Positions 12,972-23,275 of a DNA stretch of 64,000 nucleotides are shown here, piece after piece. The notes below the pieces were generated by a model, which worked only from the letters and a program-made list of their open reading frames with translations, was not told the DNA's origin and did not search any database. The DNA comes from Ophthalmolycus amberensis (lineage: Eukaryota; Chordata; Actinopteri; Perciformes; Zoarcidae): the NCBI GenBank assembly GCA_024529925.1, contig JAFEUB010001537.1, positions 1-64,000 on the forward strand. Reading direction: 5' to 3'. The position numbers and the translations under genes were made by a program. The stretch's first letter is position 1. Each line of letters starts with the position of its first letter.

Positions 12972-15282
12972 ATGGTAGAAAATGCCTTGCTCATGAAACC
13001 TGGAGGTGAGGATGTCCTCGAAGAGTACAAGTCCGAAAATTCACTGAAGCACCGCACCCGTAGACAGCTTGTCAACATATTGGCTAGCCATATGACGGAA
13101 ATGCATGGGTAAGTGTTTCTTCAATAAATTGTAGAATTTTAAACCATTTCAGACTGAAAGGGTTTATATTAAGAAGGAATGTAATTCATTTTCAGAATGC
13201 ATGGCAGGGAAGTAACAAAGGTGGTTCCCTATAGTTATTAGGGGGCATTTCAATTTCATGTTTTCTTTTATCGTCTTTGCTCTAAAGGAGGATTCCTTCC
13301 CGTAACCAGAAGGAGAAGTTTGCCCTGGGAATCATTACACTCTTTCCTTCGCTGAAGGATCCCTTTTCTCCAAAGGGCTATGTAAGTTTTTAAAAAGGAT
13401 TACTTCCACAATACACACCGGTTTTACAGACTAGAGTTTTGCACAAAAACTCTGTTTTCTTCAAAACATCAACAGACATACAAACACACAAAATATTCTA
13501 TATATTGATTTGATTGGCATTGTTATGAAGTCATACATTCACAATCCCATAATTGCCTTTTTATATAAGATCAATGAGTGACCTTTGTAATTTCATATTT
13601 TTTAAATAACTTAACAGGAGCACTTCTATGATGGGGAAAAAGGCACAGGATATTTAGCATGGCGCCTCAAGACCATGTCCAGGAATAAATACCAACGGCC
13701 AGTCAAGGCAGCCACAGAGCCTCAAGCACAGGGACCAAACCGCCGAACATCAGCAGCCACAGAGCCTCAGCAGCTTGATGGAGATGCCTGTAGGGAGGCT
13801 ATATCATTTCCTGTTCACTCTCCTGATGAAACGAGTGTTTCAGAAGATGAAGATGACCTTGCAACATCACCAGGACTTAGTGCATGACCCGCAGAGAACC
13901 ACAGATGTCTTGAAAACATTTCCATGTTTTTTAGATGTCAAAGGACTAGTGAGTTGTGCTTATCTTTTATTTAAACTCTAGTCCTTCATTTGGTTGGATG
14001 TAAGTAGTTAACCGTGCACACACCATTTACTTGATTTTCTTCTCTTGTTTTGCATCTATGTATGATCAACAGCTGAATCAAGACTTCCTGCTGCTGTTTG
14101 GTGCTGAAACAGCTTCCAAGATGCTTGAGAAGTGAGATACAGCATTCAAGCCCAAGGTTATCAAAGAGGCCAAACACCTGACTCAGTCAACTGAGCTGTG
14201 CCGACTTCTGACAGCTGCTGAAAACCTTTCAGAGAACGATCACACCAGTAAGCTACATGATATCCTTGGTTTATTTAATAAATGGCTGATGCTATTAACT
14301 TTGTGTATTCCAAGTACATACTAATGACTTGTTTTGTCTCATTTACTCCTGGTAGACTGGGACAGTGACATGGCTTCTCTGCTGCTCCTTCTCCATCTCT
14401 TGCCACCCACAGCTGGACGGAAGAGGATCAAAATAAGTCCCAGTGATGCAGTGGGAAAAATGTTACACTTTCACAAGGTATGTATCATCTGTTTAAATCC
14501 CACAAGCCAGTTTTTCAGTTATATTAACTCAATTAAAAAGAGATTTTAAGTTTGCAAAAAAGGACTCATCTGAATGTCTCAATATTGCAAACTTTACAAC
14601 AATTCCTCAACAGCGAGGACTTTTTGGACACACACAAGAGCAACTCAACTTTTCTTTTGTCTAACAGACCCACGTATGCAGTGAGCAGTTGAAAACTTGC
14701 TAACTCATCCCTCTCCTATGCTACTTTAAAGTGATAATTCAGATTCGTACGCACACTTCACTGGGAGTGTGTTCCTTTTAAAAATGAACTGGGACTTCAT
14801 TTGGGAGGAACACACTCCCAGTGAAGCTCACATTTTTGCAACACGTGGGCGGGTGACTGGTCAAACTGGAGGATCTATTAAACTCTCATGGAACAAGTAC
14901 CACTGCATGGCTCAGATCCTGAGCTTCCACTCTAAGGTGTTCATGTTATTCTGTTTGTCAGTCATGCTGCAGCATCGTTGAACACCTGCAGGGAAGAGAG
15001 GCTGAACAACCATACATCCTTGCTGTTGGCCGAACCAAAAACAGAATTGATGCCTTCTACATCGTTGTGGACAAACGGCTCATCCCCTGCCAAGCCACCA
15101 GCTCGTTGGGTGCTTTTGATGAACTGTTTAAATCCCACTACGTGTTCAACCTGTCTTATGATGAAACCCTGGTCCAGCTCTTCACTTTCGTGCAGACAAC
15201 AGTCTACAACATCGATGTTACAACAACAGATGAGTCTCCAAGAGTCCGTGAGTTCTGGGCAAAAGTCTTACACGTGGTTTAA
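12972..15282 (+). pseudogene. SAMD3-like teleost multicopy family gene, disabled, unit 1
   Basis: Six exons with good splice sites: 12972-13108, 13288-13381, 13618-13948, 14073-14247, 14356-14477, 14962-15282. Fragments read QLVNILASHMTEMHG, IITLFPSLKDPFSPKGY, GTGYLAWRLKTM, LNQDFLLLFGAETASKMLE, DMASLLLLLHLLPPTAGRK, and finally an ILAVGRTKNRIDAFYIVVD block. From memory these match a large family of fish proteins usually named sterile alpha motif domain-containing 3-like; the function is unknown. Exon 3 runs into a stop at 13885-13887, while the expected continuation (TTDVLKTFPCFLDVKGL) is in another frame. In exon 4 a TGA at 14133-14135 follows MLEK, where I expect Trp. Both lesions also occur in unit 2. 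An AATAAA follows at 15569. Confidence 0.7.
14756..14826. other. 21-bp perfect inverted repeat (MITE-like hairpin) in last intron
   Basis: 14756-14776 (CTTCACTGGGAGTGTGTTCC plus T) is perfectly complementary to 14806-14826, with a 29-nt loop. The flank resembles the TTAA MITE at 3956, so it is probably a remnant of a related element. It is preserved at 36227-36297. Confidence 0.8.
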
Positions 15283-15568
15283 AAATGCTGAAGTGTTTCA
15301 TTTGTCAAGCTGTACATGCGGCCTGCCAGGACTTGATAACCCATTTAAGAATGGATCACAGTTTCTATCCTAAAAATCAAAATCAGCTCCAGATTTTCAT
15401 TAGTTAATTTTCAGTAAATTTGTATTTATTATTACTTTTGTCAGTTTCAAGTTATTTCAGTGACCATTGTGGGTTTTTCTTTCTTTAACGGAATGGTACC
15501 AACAATTTTGTGCACGTGTGTGTGTATGTAGTTAAGTTGTGCCCATGGTGCTTGGAAGAGATTTTCTG

Positions 15569-15574
15569 AATAAA
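15569..15574 (+). terminator. Polyadenylation signal of the SAMD3-like gene
   Basis: AATAAA lies about 290 bp after the terminal TAA of the SAMD3-like exon 6 and has a TG-rich stretch downstream. Confidence 0.5.
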
Positions 15575-15639
15575 AAGAAGTGTATCAATGATTTGTTGTA
15601 GTTCACTGTTGTCTTTAGGGTGAAAACATTTGACCTTAT

Positions 15640-15940
15640 GTAAGTACAGATACACAATTTAGTGTTAAAAATACACTTTCACATGTCATTGAACAACACT
15701 GCCAGTGTTAGAAATCAACACTCCTCGTGACAGGAAACAACACAATTTAGTGTTAAAAATACACTGTCATGTGTCATAAAACAACACTGTGAGTGTTGAA
15801 TATTTAACACTATTAAAGAGTTCAAATATCAACACTATCCAAAGTGTTAATTTAACTCGGAACCGGTGAGGATTATATAAACACCAGCAAAGTGTTAAAA
15901 TTAACACTATGCGAGTTAAATTCACACTTCCGATTTTGTC
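15640..15940. repeat. AGTGTTAA/AACACT motif cluster
   Basis: Many irregularly spaced copies of AGTGTTAAAAATACAC, AACACT and AGTGTT occur in both orientations. This looks like a diverged short-motif repeat or MITE interior. No coding potential is seen. Confidence 0.6.
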
Positions 15941-16101
15941 CCTGCAGGGACAAAAACAAATTACAATAAAGACAATCAATATGAGAAAAACGGTACACAG
16001 AATGTGAAAAAAAATCAAAAAGATGGATCGAGGGTGTCAAGCAGCTTCCGCAAAACAGCGAGAGCCTGAGCCACAAAACCTTCTCTTCACTAAGAACCGT
16101 G

Positions 16102-16335
16102 GAGAGACGGACCAGAGGGGGCTGGATGTCCTGGAGGATGGAGAGACGGACCAGAGGGGGCTGGATGTCCTGGAGGATGGAGAGACGGACCAGAGGGGGC
16201 TGGATCTCCTGGAGGATGGAGAGACGGACCAGAGGGGGCTGGATCTCCTGGAGGATGGAGAGACGGACCAGAGGACGCTGGATGTCCTGGAGGATGGAGA
16301 GACGGACCAGAGGGGGCTGGATCTCCTGGAGGATG
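16102..16335. repeat. 39-bp minisatellite, 6 units
   Basis: Six head-to-tail 39-bp units, each starting GAGAGACGGACCAGAGG. Because 39 is divisible by 3 the array is open in several frames (a 13-residue ETDQRGLDVLEDG repeat on the plus strand). Unit 2 has five copies, one of 38 bp, which breaks every such frame, so it is treated as non-coding. Confidence 0.9.
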
Positions 16336-17001
16336 GAGATCCAAACATGTGGAATGACAGGAGAGCCAGGAGTGTGTACACACAACATCTGATGCCTGCA
16401 CTCTCTGTCCTGACAGAGGGATCCCTCCCTCATCCTTCATTTGTTTTTCTTCTTCTGTGGTGTTAACATCCAAAATAAATTCTAACTCTAACCCCGGCCA
16501 ATACAGAAACAGTGTCTCATGAGTCTTGTTCACATCATGACTGGACCATCTGTCCAGTCAGTGTTTTCTCTCTGAGTGTTATCTCAGACATCACCAGTTG
16601 TTTGCGTACTGCAAAATGCGACCAGACGCAGTACATCCTGGTATTTGTGGCAAACTGTATTTGATATACTATGTATTAGGACATACTAGATATTTTTCTG
16701 GTATCAATATTTTGGAGGTATGGTTATTGGAACACACATGCATAAACCTTCACTAAACCACTGAACTGATCAGTGTTTCGGAAAAAAATGCAACACAAAT
16801 GAGCTTTTATGTTGGTGGTTTGGGAGTTGACCAACAAATCCACTAAAAGAGGAGATGATGGTTTCCACAACCAAGTATGTATTAGAATAAGCAGAGACGG
16901 GTTGTGGAATGTTTACAACTCATATCTGTACTGAATGGTAATAGAGCACTGAAAGATCAAATAAAAATAATTCTAGTATAAATCAAATAAAAAACATAGA
17001 A
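16336..17001. other. No gene recognised
   Basis: Intergenic sequence between the 39-bp minisatellite and the MITE upstream of the acidic-protein gene. Nothing coding is supported. Confidence 0.5.
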
Positions 17002-17426
17002 CAGTGGCAGCTGGTGGAACATTTTCTTCGCATGTACTGCTTCCCTTTCCTGCTAGTCTGCTGTCTGATTGTGAGGTCAGGCTGATCTGGGATCAGCTCT
17101 TTGGCCTGACGTTTCTCCGCCAAAGTTGTCCTCTCAAACGGGTCTTGGCGGAGTAGTGCTCGCGCGCTCGCCTGATTGACTAAATTGTACTTCACTCATT
17201 TATATTATTCAGCATTTATTCATTCATGGTGCCAAATTCGTTTGGCACCAAGCTGCGCGTTCTGAGACGTGCACACAGGCAGAGAGGACAAGCAGACAGG
17301 CGGACGAGCAGGAAAAGCTTATCTTTTGCGCATATATCATATTTATTTATTATTATTATTATTATTTCTGTGTGTGGCTCAAGGTGGGGCCAGGCCCCAT
17401 GGCCCTCTATTGGCCAGCCGTCACTG
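17002..17426. mobile_element. hAT-like MITE upstream of the acidic-protein gene
   Basis: The left end CAGTGGCAGCTGGTGG and the right end CCAGCCGTCACTG form an imperfect CAGTG-type terminal inverted repeat. No transposase and no clear target duplication. Inside, 17227-17250 is a perfect 10-bp stem around TTCG. The element ends about 75 bp before the X-box. Confidence 0.5.
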
Positions 17427-17502
17427 TAAGATAAAATAATTAATATTTCTCTCTTTCTGTCTTGACCACGCACTCACGCACACGCGCACACGCGCGTGAC
17501 TA

Positions 17503-17516
17503 AATGCCATGGCAAC
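17503..17516. promoter_or_regulatory. RFX X-box-like site in the acidic-gene promoter region
   Basis: AATGCCATGGCAAC matches 12 of 14 bases of the palindromic X-box GTTGCCATGGCAAC bound by RFX factors, which drive many ciliary genes. It lies about 235 bp upstream of the start codon in the non-mobile, CpG-containing stretch between the MITE and exon 1, and is identical in unit 2. Function is inferred from the motif only. Confidence 0.45.
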
Positions 17517-17749
17517 AGACGCGACCGAGGTTACATAAGGCCTCAGAACTTGTTGTCGTTCACTCTGCATTTGGACCTGAGTGGAACAACTCTTGAGCTG
17601 AACCGCTTTGACATCCATACCGTGGAGAGCTGACTCTTTGAGTTTTTTACTTCTTAAAGTAGAGAAAAGCTACTTGATACCAAACTTGTTGGAGAACTGA
17701 TCGAACTACTGGACAGAAGCGCCTGGAAAAGACCTCCAGCTGTCTGACG

Positions 17750-19062
17750 ATGGGCCCGCGGATGCCGGTGGACTGGTCGTGGTACATGAGCATCGCCGAC
17801 CTTGCAGGTAAGATAACTTGAGATTTATTTTAGCATTTTCCGTTTGATACATCCCCTTAAATCTTTAAAAGTGTTCTCAGTTCAGAAATCAGTGAAGCTT
17901 TTTGAGTTTAAAGGTGAACAGTTGACACTATATTATCAGGCCTGTTGGAAACAGACACTTAGTCGATCGTCGTGTAAAATGATTATTTAAAAACACTGTT
18001 ATTTTGGTTATTTTAACATTAAAATGTCTATTTCTGAAAATAGAACGTTTTCATACAATGCTAAATAAATGCTTAAATTGGGCACCATGTTAACGTACGT
18101 CAAGCCGTAACTATGTAATCGTAATCAAATGCTCGTTGCTGTGGTATTTTATTTTGGAGGGACAAGAGAGCGATATGTTAAGTAACTGTACGGGACTGCA
18201 TCTGCGCGTGCTGCATCCAGCACGACACCATCTGCATTATGTTTGATATTATTGTTAAAATATTAAAAGGCACAGCCTCTTGTGTGTTGGTGACACTAGT
18301 GCAGTCATAGTTAGTTTATAGATGTCGTTTTTTCTAATTTAATCTTTGATTATTGCTCAATGTAATCCAGAAGTATTTCATGTTATGAGAAATCCTTACA
18401 GTTTTAATTTTCCCCTCTCAGCGCATGTGAACCCCTTCGCCTTCATACCAGCACTTCCTCCACCAGAACCTCCTGCACCAGAACCGATCATCGGGATCTT
18501 CATGCTCTTCCCCATCGACGAGGGAGTGCAAGGTGAGTTCCAGGATGGTGATGATCAGCTCTTCCCTGCAGGTCAGTGGCCTTGGCACATTGCTGACGAG
18601 GAGGAGGGAGGCGTCAGGTATGTAGAAGAGGAAGAGGAAGAGGAAGAGGAAGAGGAAGAGGAAGAGGAAGAAGAAGAAGAGGAAGAAGAGGACCCTCTCA
18701 CCCAGCGGCTACCAGCTCCGGGTGTCTTGGAGAAGATGCGACGGCTGCTTCGTTGTCCCTCTCCCGCTGACTATCGTCTCTCCCTCTCTTTTGGTGTGGA
18801 GCATCCCGAAGAGGCTATGCCCCCGTTCTTCCAGGGGTCAGAGGAGTCCAGGGAAGAGGATCGCACGGAGCAGGTAAGTCTGAAGAGGCAGAGGAACGGT
18901 GAAGACGACCAAGAGGACGCAGCAGCCTCCACTTCAGGCCTCGGTCCCTCCACAAAGAAGAGCCGGACAGATGACGACAGACAGTCTCCACCCTCCACTC
19001 CAGGCATCGGCTCCCCTTCACACAGAAGATGGCAGTGGCCTGAAGACAGCGACTCGGATTGA
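17750..19062 (+). CDS. Unrecognised highly acidic protein, two exons, unit 1
   Basis: Exon 1 is 17750-17807 (MGPRMPVDWSWYMSIADLA plus one base) with donor CAG/GTAAGA. Exon 2 is 18422-19062 with acceptor TTTTCCCCTCTCAG. Joined, they give 232 residues and a TGA stop. In order: a hydrophobic/proline-rich N-terminus (HVNPFAFIPALPPPEPPAPE), a run of about 28 acidic residues from (GAA/GAG)n near 18628-18690, a PSPADYRLSLSFGVEHPEE segment, and a basic/Ser-rich tail with a possible nuclear signal (STKKSRTDDDR) ending EDSDSD. I do not recognise the family. The start is supported by the in-frame ATG, a promoter-like upstream region and exact splicing phase. Donor-like sites inside exon 2 (GCAAG/GTGAGT at 18532, GAGCAG/GTAAGT at 18874) suggest alternative splicing. 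Unit 2 encodes the identical protein. Confidence 0.65.
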
Positions 19063-19231
19063 GACCGACAGCCTGTTTGTTGCTGGATTGTAAAACCTTT
19101 GTGTCTGGTAGGACTGATAAAGCACCAGACAGCCTTCCCTTGCGTCTGGCGGGGTTGGCGATAGGTAGCATCCTGCAGCAGGGCTTTTAAATATCTCTTT
19201 TATGGATTTTTCTTTTGACTAATTGTTGATG

Positions 19232-19690
19232 CTTGGAGAAGATGCGACGGCTGCTTCGTGGTCCCTCTCCCGCTGGCCATCGTCTCTCCCTCCCTTTTGG
19301 TGTGGAGCATCCTGAAGAGGCTCCGCCCCGGTCTTCCAGGGGTCAGAAGAGTCCACCAAGAGGAGCACGGAAGAGGATCGCACAGAGCAGGTAAGTGTGA
19401 AGAGGCAGAGGAACGGTGAGGACGACCAAGAGGACGCAGCACCCTCCACTTAAGGCCTCATCTTCCCCTCACACAGAAGATACTGGCAGTGGCCTGAAGA
19501 CAGCAACTCGGGTTGAGACCGACAGCCTGTTTGCTGCAGGATTGTGAAACCTTTGTGTCTGGTAGGACTGATAAAGCACCAGACAGCCTTCCCTTGCGTC
19601 TGGCGGGGTTGGCGATAGGTAGCATCCTGCAGCAGGGCTTTTAAATATCTCTTTCATGGATTTTCCTTTTGAGTAACAGTCGATGCTAGA
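19232..19690 (+). repeat. Partial tandem duplicate of the acidic gene's last exon and 3' region
   Basis: 18726-19231 and 19232-19690 are tandem copies starting CTTGGAGAAGATGCGACGG and ending near GATGC. The second copy lost part of the Ser-rich coding segment. In unit 1 a missing C in the GCCCCGG run breaks its frame; in unit 2 the same frame is open (see 40543-41002). It keeps the donor-like GAGCAG/GTAAGT. Confidence 0.85.
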
Positions 19691-19989
19691 TGCAGAAACT
19701 AGAGGTAAGTTAACAGTGAATGCCTGTTATTCTGTTGTGTATTTTTATTTATAAAGTCTAGATGTCTTTACCAGACAAAGGTAAGTCAACACTTAATAAC
19801 AACATTAACACAGTTAATTAACAGTTATTCAAAGATTGTTCATTTTACTCACTCTCTCTTTTTATAGTTGGGTGAAGGTGGCTGAACCAGACAGCGGTAT
19901 GGTAAAAATTACTAACGTTGAGAAAAAGTATTTTACTCAGGTATCGATGGCTGTAACACAGGACGCAACATCCAGGATCTCCTAGACAA

Positions 19990-20384
19990 CACAGGACCAG
20001 ATGAGAAGGATGGAGGACCACAGGACCACCACAGGACCAGATGAGAAGGATGGAGAACCAGATGAGAAGGATGGAGAACCAGATGAAGGATGGACGACCA
20101 CAGGACCAGATGGAGAGCGGCGGTCTCCTTTCTTTCAGTGGGCTGAGTAAGTATCCCTCACTAAGACTACAGAAGTATTAGTAATAAGATTCCATCATTG
20201 GAGGCCAGATTCAACACAACAATGTTAAGGTCGTATAGTTGAGTTCAAAGTATTCATCTCTTGTGTTTGTGTCTCACAGGGCAGGACTCCTCCGTGCTTT
20301 TGTCCCACTCCTGGAGCAGCTGAGAGTGGACGTCTTCCAAACCATCATCCCAGGAAGACCCAGACCCACCACAGACCACTGAAC
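19990..20384 (+). other. Possible alternative 3' exons of the acidic gene
   Basis: A minisatellite-like stretch built on GATGAGAAGGATGGAGAACC (codes for repeated DEKDGEP) runs into RRSPFFQWA and a donor at GGGCTGA/GTAAGT (about 20138). The next acceptor, TCTCACAG at 20280, joins in phase to an exon reading AGLLRAFVPLLEQLRVDV and ending PRPTTDH before TGA (20382-20384). How it connects upstream is unclear because a TAG lies just before the repeat. In unit 2 the repeat is out of frame with the last exon. Confidence 0.3.
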
Positions 20385-20720
20385 CACTCTCAGCACCCCA
20401 GTGAGTCCGAGACCCAGCGAGTACGGTGACGTCCTCCCCGCCCCTCCCCCCTCGACACCACCCGCTCCACCCACCAGCCGAGAGGACGAGGGGCGTCCCG
20501 TCCCCACCGGCACAGAGGACGTAGTTTGTCTCCGTCTGCTTCTTCTGTGCTGGTGGGTTTGGGAAGCTCCTCACACACACACAGGAAGCCGTCAGCAGCT
20601 CTTTGCATCTGCTCACAAGTCAAGAAGGCGACAGATGCATTTGTCACATAGAACACAGTATGTTCATGTAAACTGTTTGTACTGTATGTATACTGTTTAT
20701 TTACAGAGTAGCACAATACA

Positions 20721-20726
20721 AATAAA
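20721..20726 (+). terminator. Polyadenylation signal downstream of the acidic gene
   Basis: AATAAA with TG-rich sequence after it; a second one lies at 20820. Either could end transcripts of the plus-strand acidic gene. Confidence 0.4.
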
Positions 20727-20739
20727 TGTGTGACAAACT

Positions 20740-22212
20740 TTCTAAATATGTCTTTGTATTGGAAACAATATATTTTTTATGTAATTCAAAACTCTGCCAA
20801 TGTATGACAATTAACATCCAATAAATATCGTGCAAGTGATAATTTAATATCTTTTTGATTTTCATTTGACTCAAAGGCATTACTGTTGGTCCTGTTAAGT
20901 ATTGATAATCATAATATTACATGTTGATATAAATAAAATGGTGAAAGCTTTAGATTACGGCCGGCAACGTGCAGCATTATTCTTCCCAATTGAATTCAAA
21001 CTAAACCATAAATAATTGAAATCTTTACTGATAACATGAAACGTAATGATACATACTTGTAGCTGCAAGGGAACAAGATGTGACGTTAATGAATAAGGGG
21101 GAAACAATGTGGGAACTTAATGAATTATTATCATTATTATCACTTTTTACAACACTGCTGTAGTTTATTTCAAAATGATCAAATAGAACTGACCAACACT
21201 GGAGAGCCACAGATGATAACAAAATAAGGAACTACATAGAAAATAACTTCAAGGTACATTTGTGTTTTTGCAACAAACAGAGATAGAGCGACAAGAGTCC
21301 TGCCAGGTTCATACTGCTGGCATCAATAGATCATTGAAACATTTGAGTCATTGCACAATATAAACAATGATGATATGACACGGTCATCTCGTCATATCAC
21401 ACTTACTGATAGGTCTGTCATTCAAATTAGTAGGCAGTCAAAAGAACACATTCCCCATTACTCAAATTCTGAGAGAGTTCAGTGACAAAATTGATAACCT
21501 GCAAGTTCAACGTCAATCGTTGTGCTGTCCTCGATGCAGCAGTTCGGGGGTTCAGACGGCTCTCCTATCACCCAAATAAAAAGATGATTTTCTCCTCATA
21601 CTATACCATAACTTTTCTTCAACACAATATACTATGACTTTAATTACCTTTTTCGACATACCATAAAATTCCTCTTTTATGCAATTACTTTTTTATCACT
21701 CTTTTCTACACACTATACTATGTTTTTCGCCATACTATACTATTACCTTTTTAGGACTTTTCGACTTAATATTTTATGACTTGTTCATGATGTTTTTGAC
21801 GTAGTTAGAATTTATTTCTTGACTTTTTCAACATACTTTTCTGACTTTTCATGGCCTTTTTTCGACATAGTATACTCTGACTTTTTTGAAATACCATCTC
21901 TTGTTCTACATCTTTTTTATAGCACACTACATTATGACTTTTTGTGTAACCTACCATGCTATGTTGGACATAGAATAAAGAAAACTGAAGGACTCACCAA
22001 TAACTCACCACAAAATAAGACATTTATTCAGTACGCAGCAGTCAGTCAGTACAAACGTCTTCATTCCTCAGTAGCTCAAGTCCTGTTTGAACAGTAATCA
22101 CAATCAGGAAAACTACTACTTCTTTGAAAATCAAAACATTTTCAAGACTGCTGGTTTCAGCATCTTTACAGGCAGAACACTGGAGCTGCATCTCAATCAA
22201 CGCTTGGTGAGT
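20740..22212. other. AT-rich, no gene; actatgacttttt-type repeat at 21585-21965
   Basis: No coding exon recognised. From about 21585 to 21965 the sequence is a diverged tandem repeat of motifs such as CATACTATACTATGACTTTT and TTTTTCGACATA. Just before 22212 a short frame (22087 on) ends across the start of the next homologous segment and is not protein-like. Confidence 0.55.
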
Positions 22213-23275
22213 GTCATACAAAACCTACCTCTACAGTGTAAAAACAAAAACATTTCCACAATATCAACAAAAACAAACATATATATACACATGTTCCAAT
22301 TCCATCAACATTTTAAAGTGAGCCTGCTAGATTGTCACACTGTGCCACCGTATAAATTAATTAAAAATCTCATATTGATTTCAAATCTATTACTAACGCA
22401 CGTATGTTAATGTTGACACTAATTGAATCATTTATTGCAAGCAGCAGGGCTAAAGTTCAGCAGAAAATCTGAAAAAAGTGTTCTGATATAATAAAGAATG
22501 TAAGACATTCGATCTTTAATGTTGGATTATGGGATGCCAATTAGTGATGACAATCTGCAGGGGGCACCATACTGCGTTTATGAATGAATCCTTCAATATG
22601 ATCTGTGTCCTCTCTAAGCAAGCTAAGATTCTTGGTAAACATGACTTGGTTTTCATCTTGCGTTGCTAATGTCTTTAATATTCGTATCGTATCTGTAGCT
22701 TCGACAATTAAGAGAAGATCTTAGTGGTAAAATGTTTTTGGTAAAATCCAGCCAGTTCTTTTTTTGGCTTTTCAGTGGCCTGAAAAACAAATGGAGGAAA
22801 CGTGATGCTGTGATTGGTTGACTTTGCTGGGAGCAAGTCATTTACATATAGTGTATTTACATCTAACATATTACAAGAAGACGGATACCAATATCTGACA
22901 TCAAAAGGGTCACTCAAATAAAAAGAACCATCTCATGACACGTACAGCATCTTTTTCAAATGGTTCAAATTGTGCTCATACTTTAAACGTAAGTCTGGTG
23001 ATAGTCAATACTTTTTTTAACGTTGTTAACAAATATTTAAAGTCCAAAACCAACAAATACCTGATCCAACGCAATAAGTATTTAGTGTGTATCCAACGCC
23101 TGATATTCCTCTCTACCATAGAGCTCCAATATTTCCACTAACATATCAATGAGCACACTGTTGCTCTGGGGCACATGTTTGTTCGTTACAATGAACATGC
23201 GCACGCTAGTTTATTTTGACGCCGTCCTGCTGCCATTAGAGCACCAATTGTGTATTAATCCACCGCTGGAAAAGT

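Larger units (their letters stand above)
1064..23275. repeat. Segmental tandem duplication, unit 1 (22212 bp)
   Basis: The block from here is repeated from 23276 with colinear genes, introns and transposons and very few substitutions. The offset drifts from 22212 at the left end, through 22206-22215 over the collagen exons and 21471 over the SAMD3-like gene, to 21318 at the right end. The drift comes from microsatellite, minisatellite and satellite length changes plus a 113-bp indel. The unit boundary is set by the point where the third copy loses homology (44593). The unit holds a 3' col15a1 fragment, a SAMD3-like pseudogene and an acidic-protein gene. Confidence 0.93.

Noticed and set aside
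15873..16533. Proline/serine or Arg/Trp repeat proteins on either strand over the 39-bp minisatellite
   Set aside because: Open only because 39 is divisible by 3; the 38-bp unit in unit 2 breaks the frames.
18771..19171. Minus-strand frames opposite the acidic gene
   Set aside because: Shadow of the plus-strand coding exon; no splice or promoter support.
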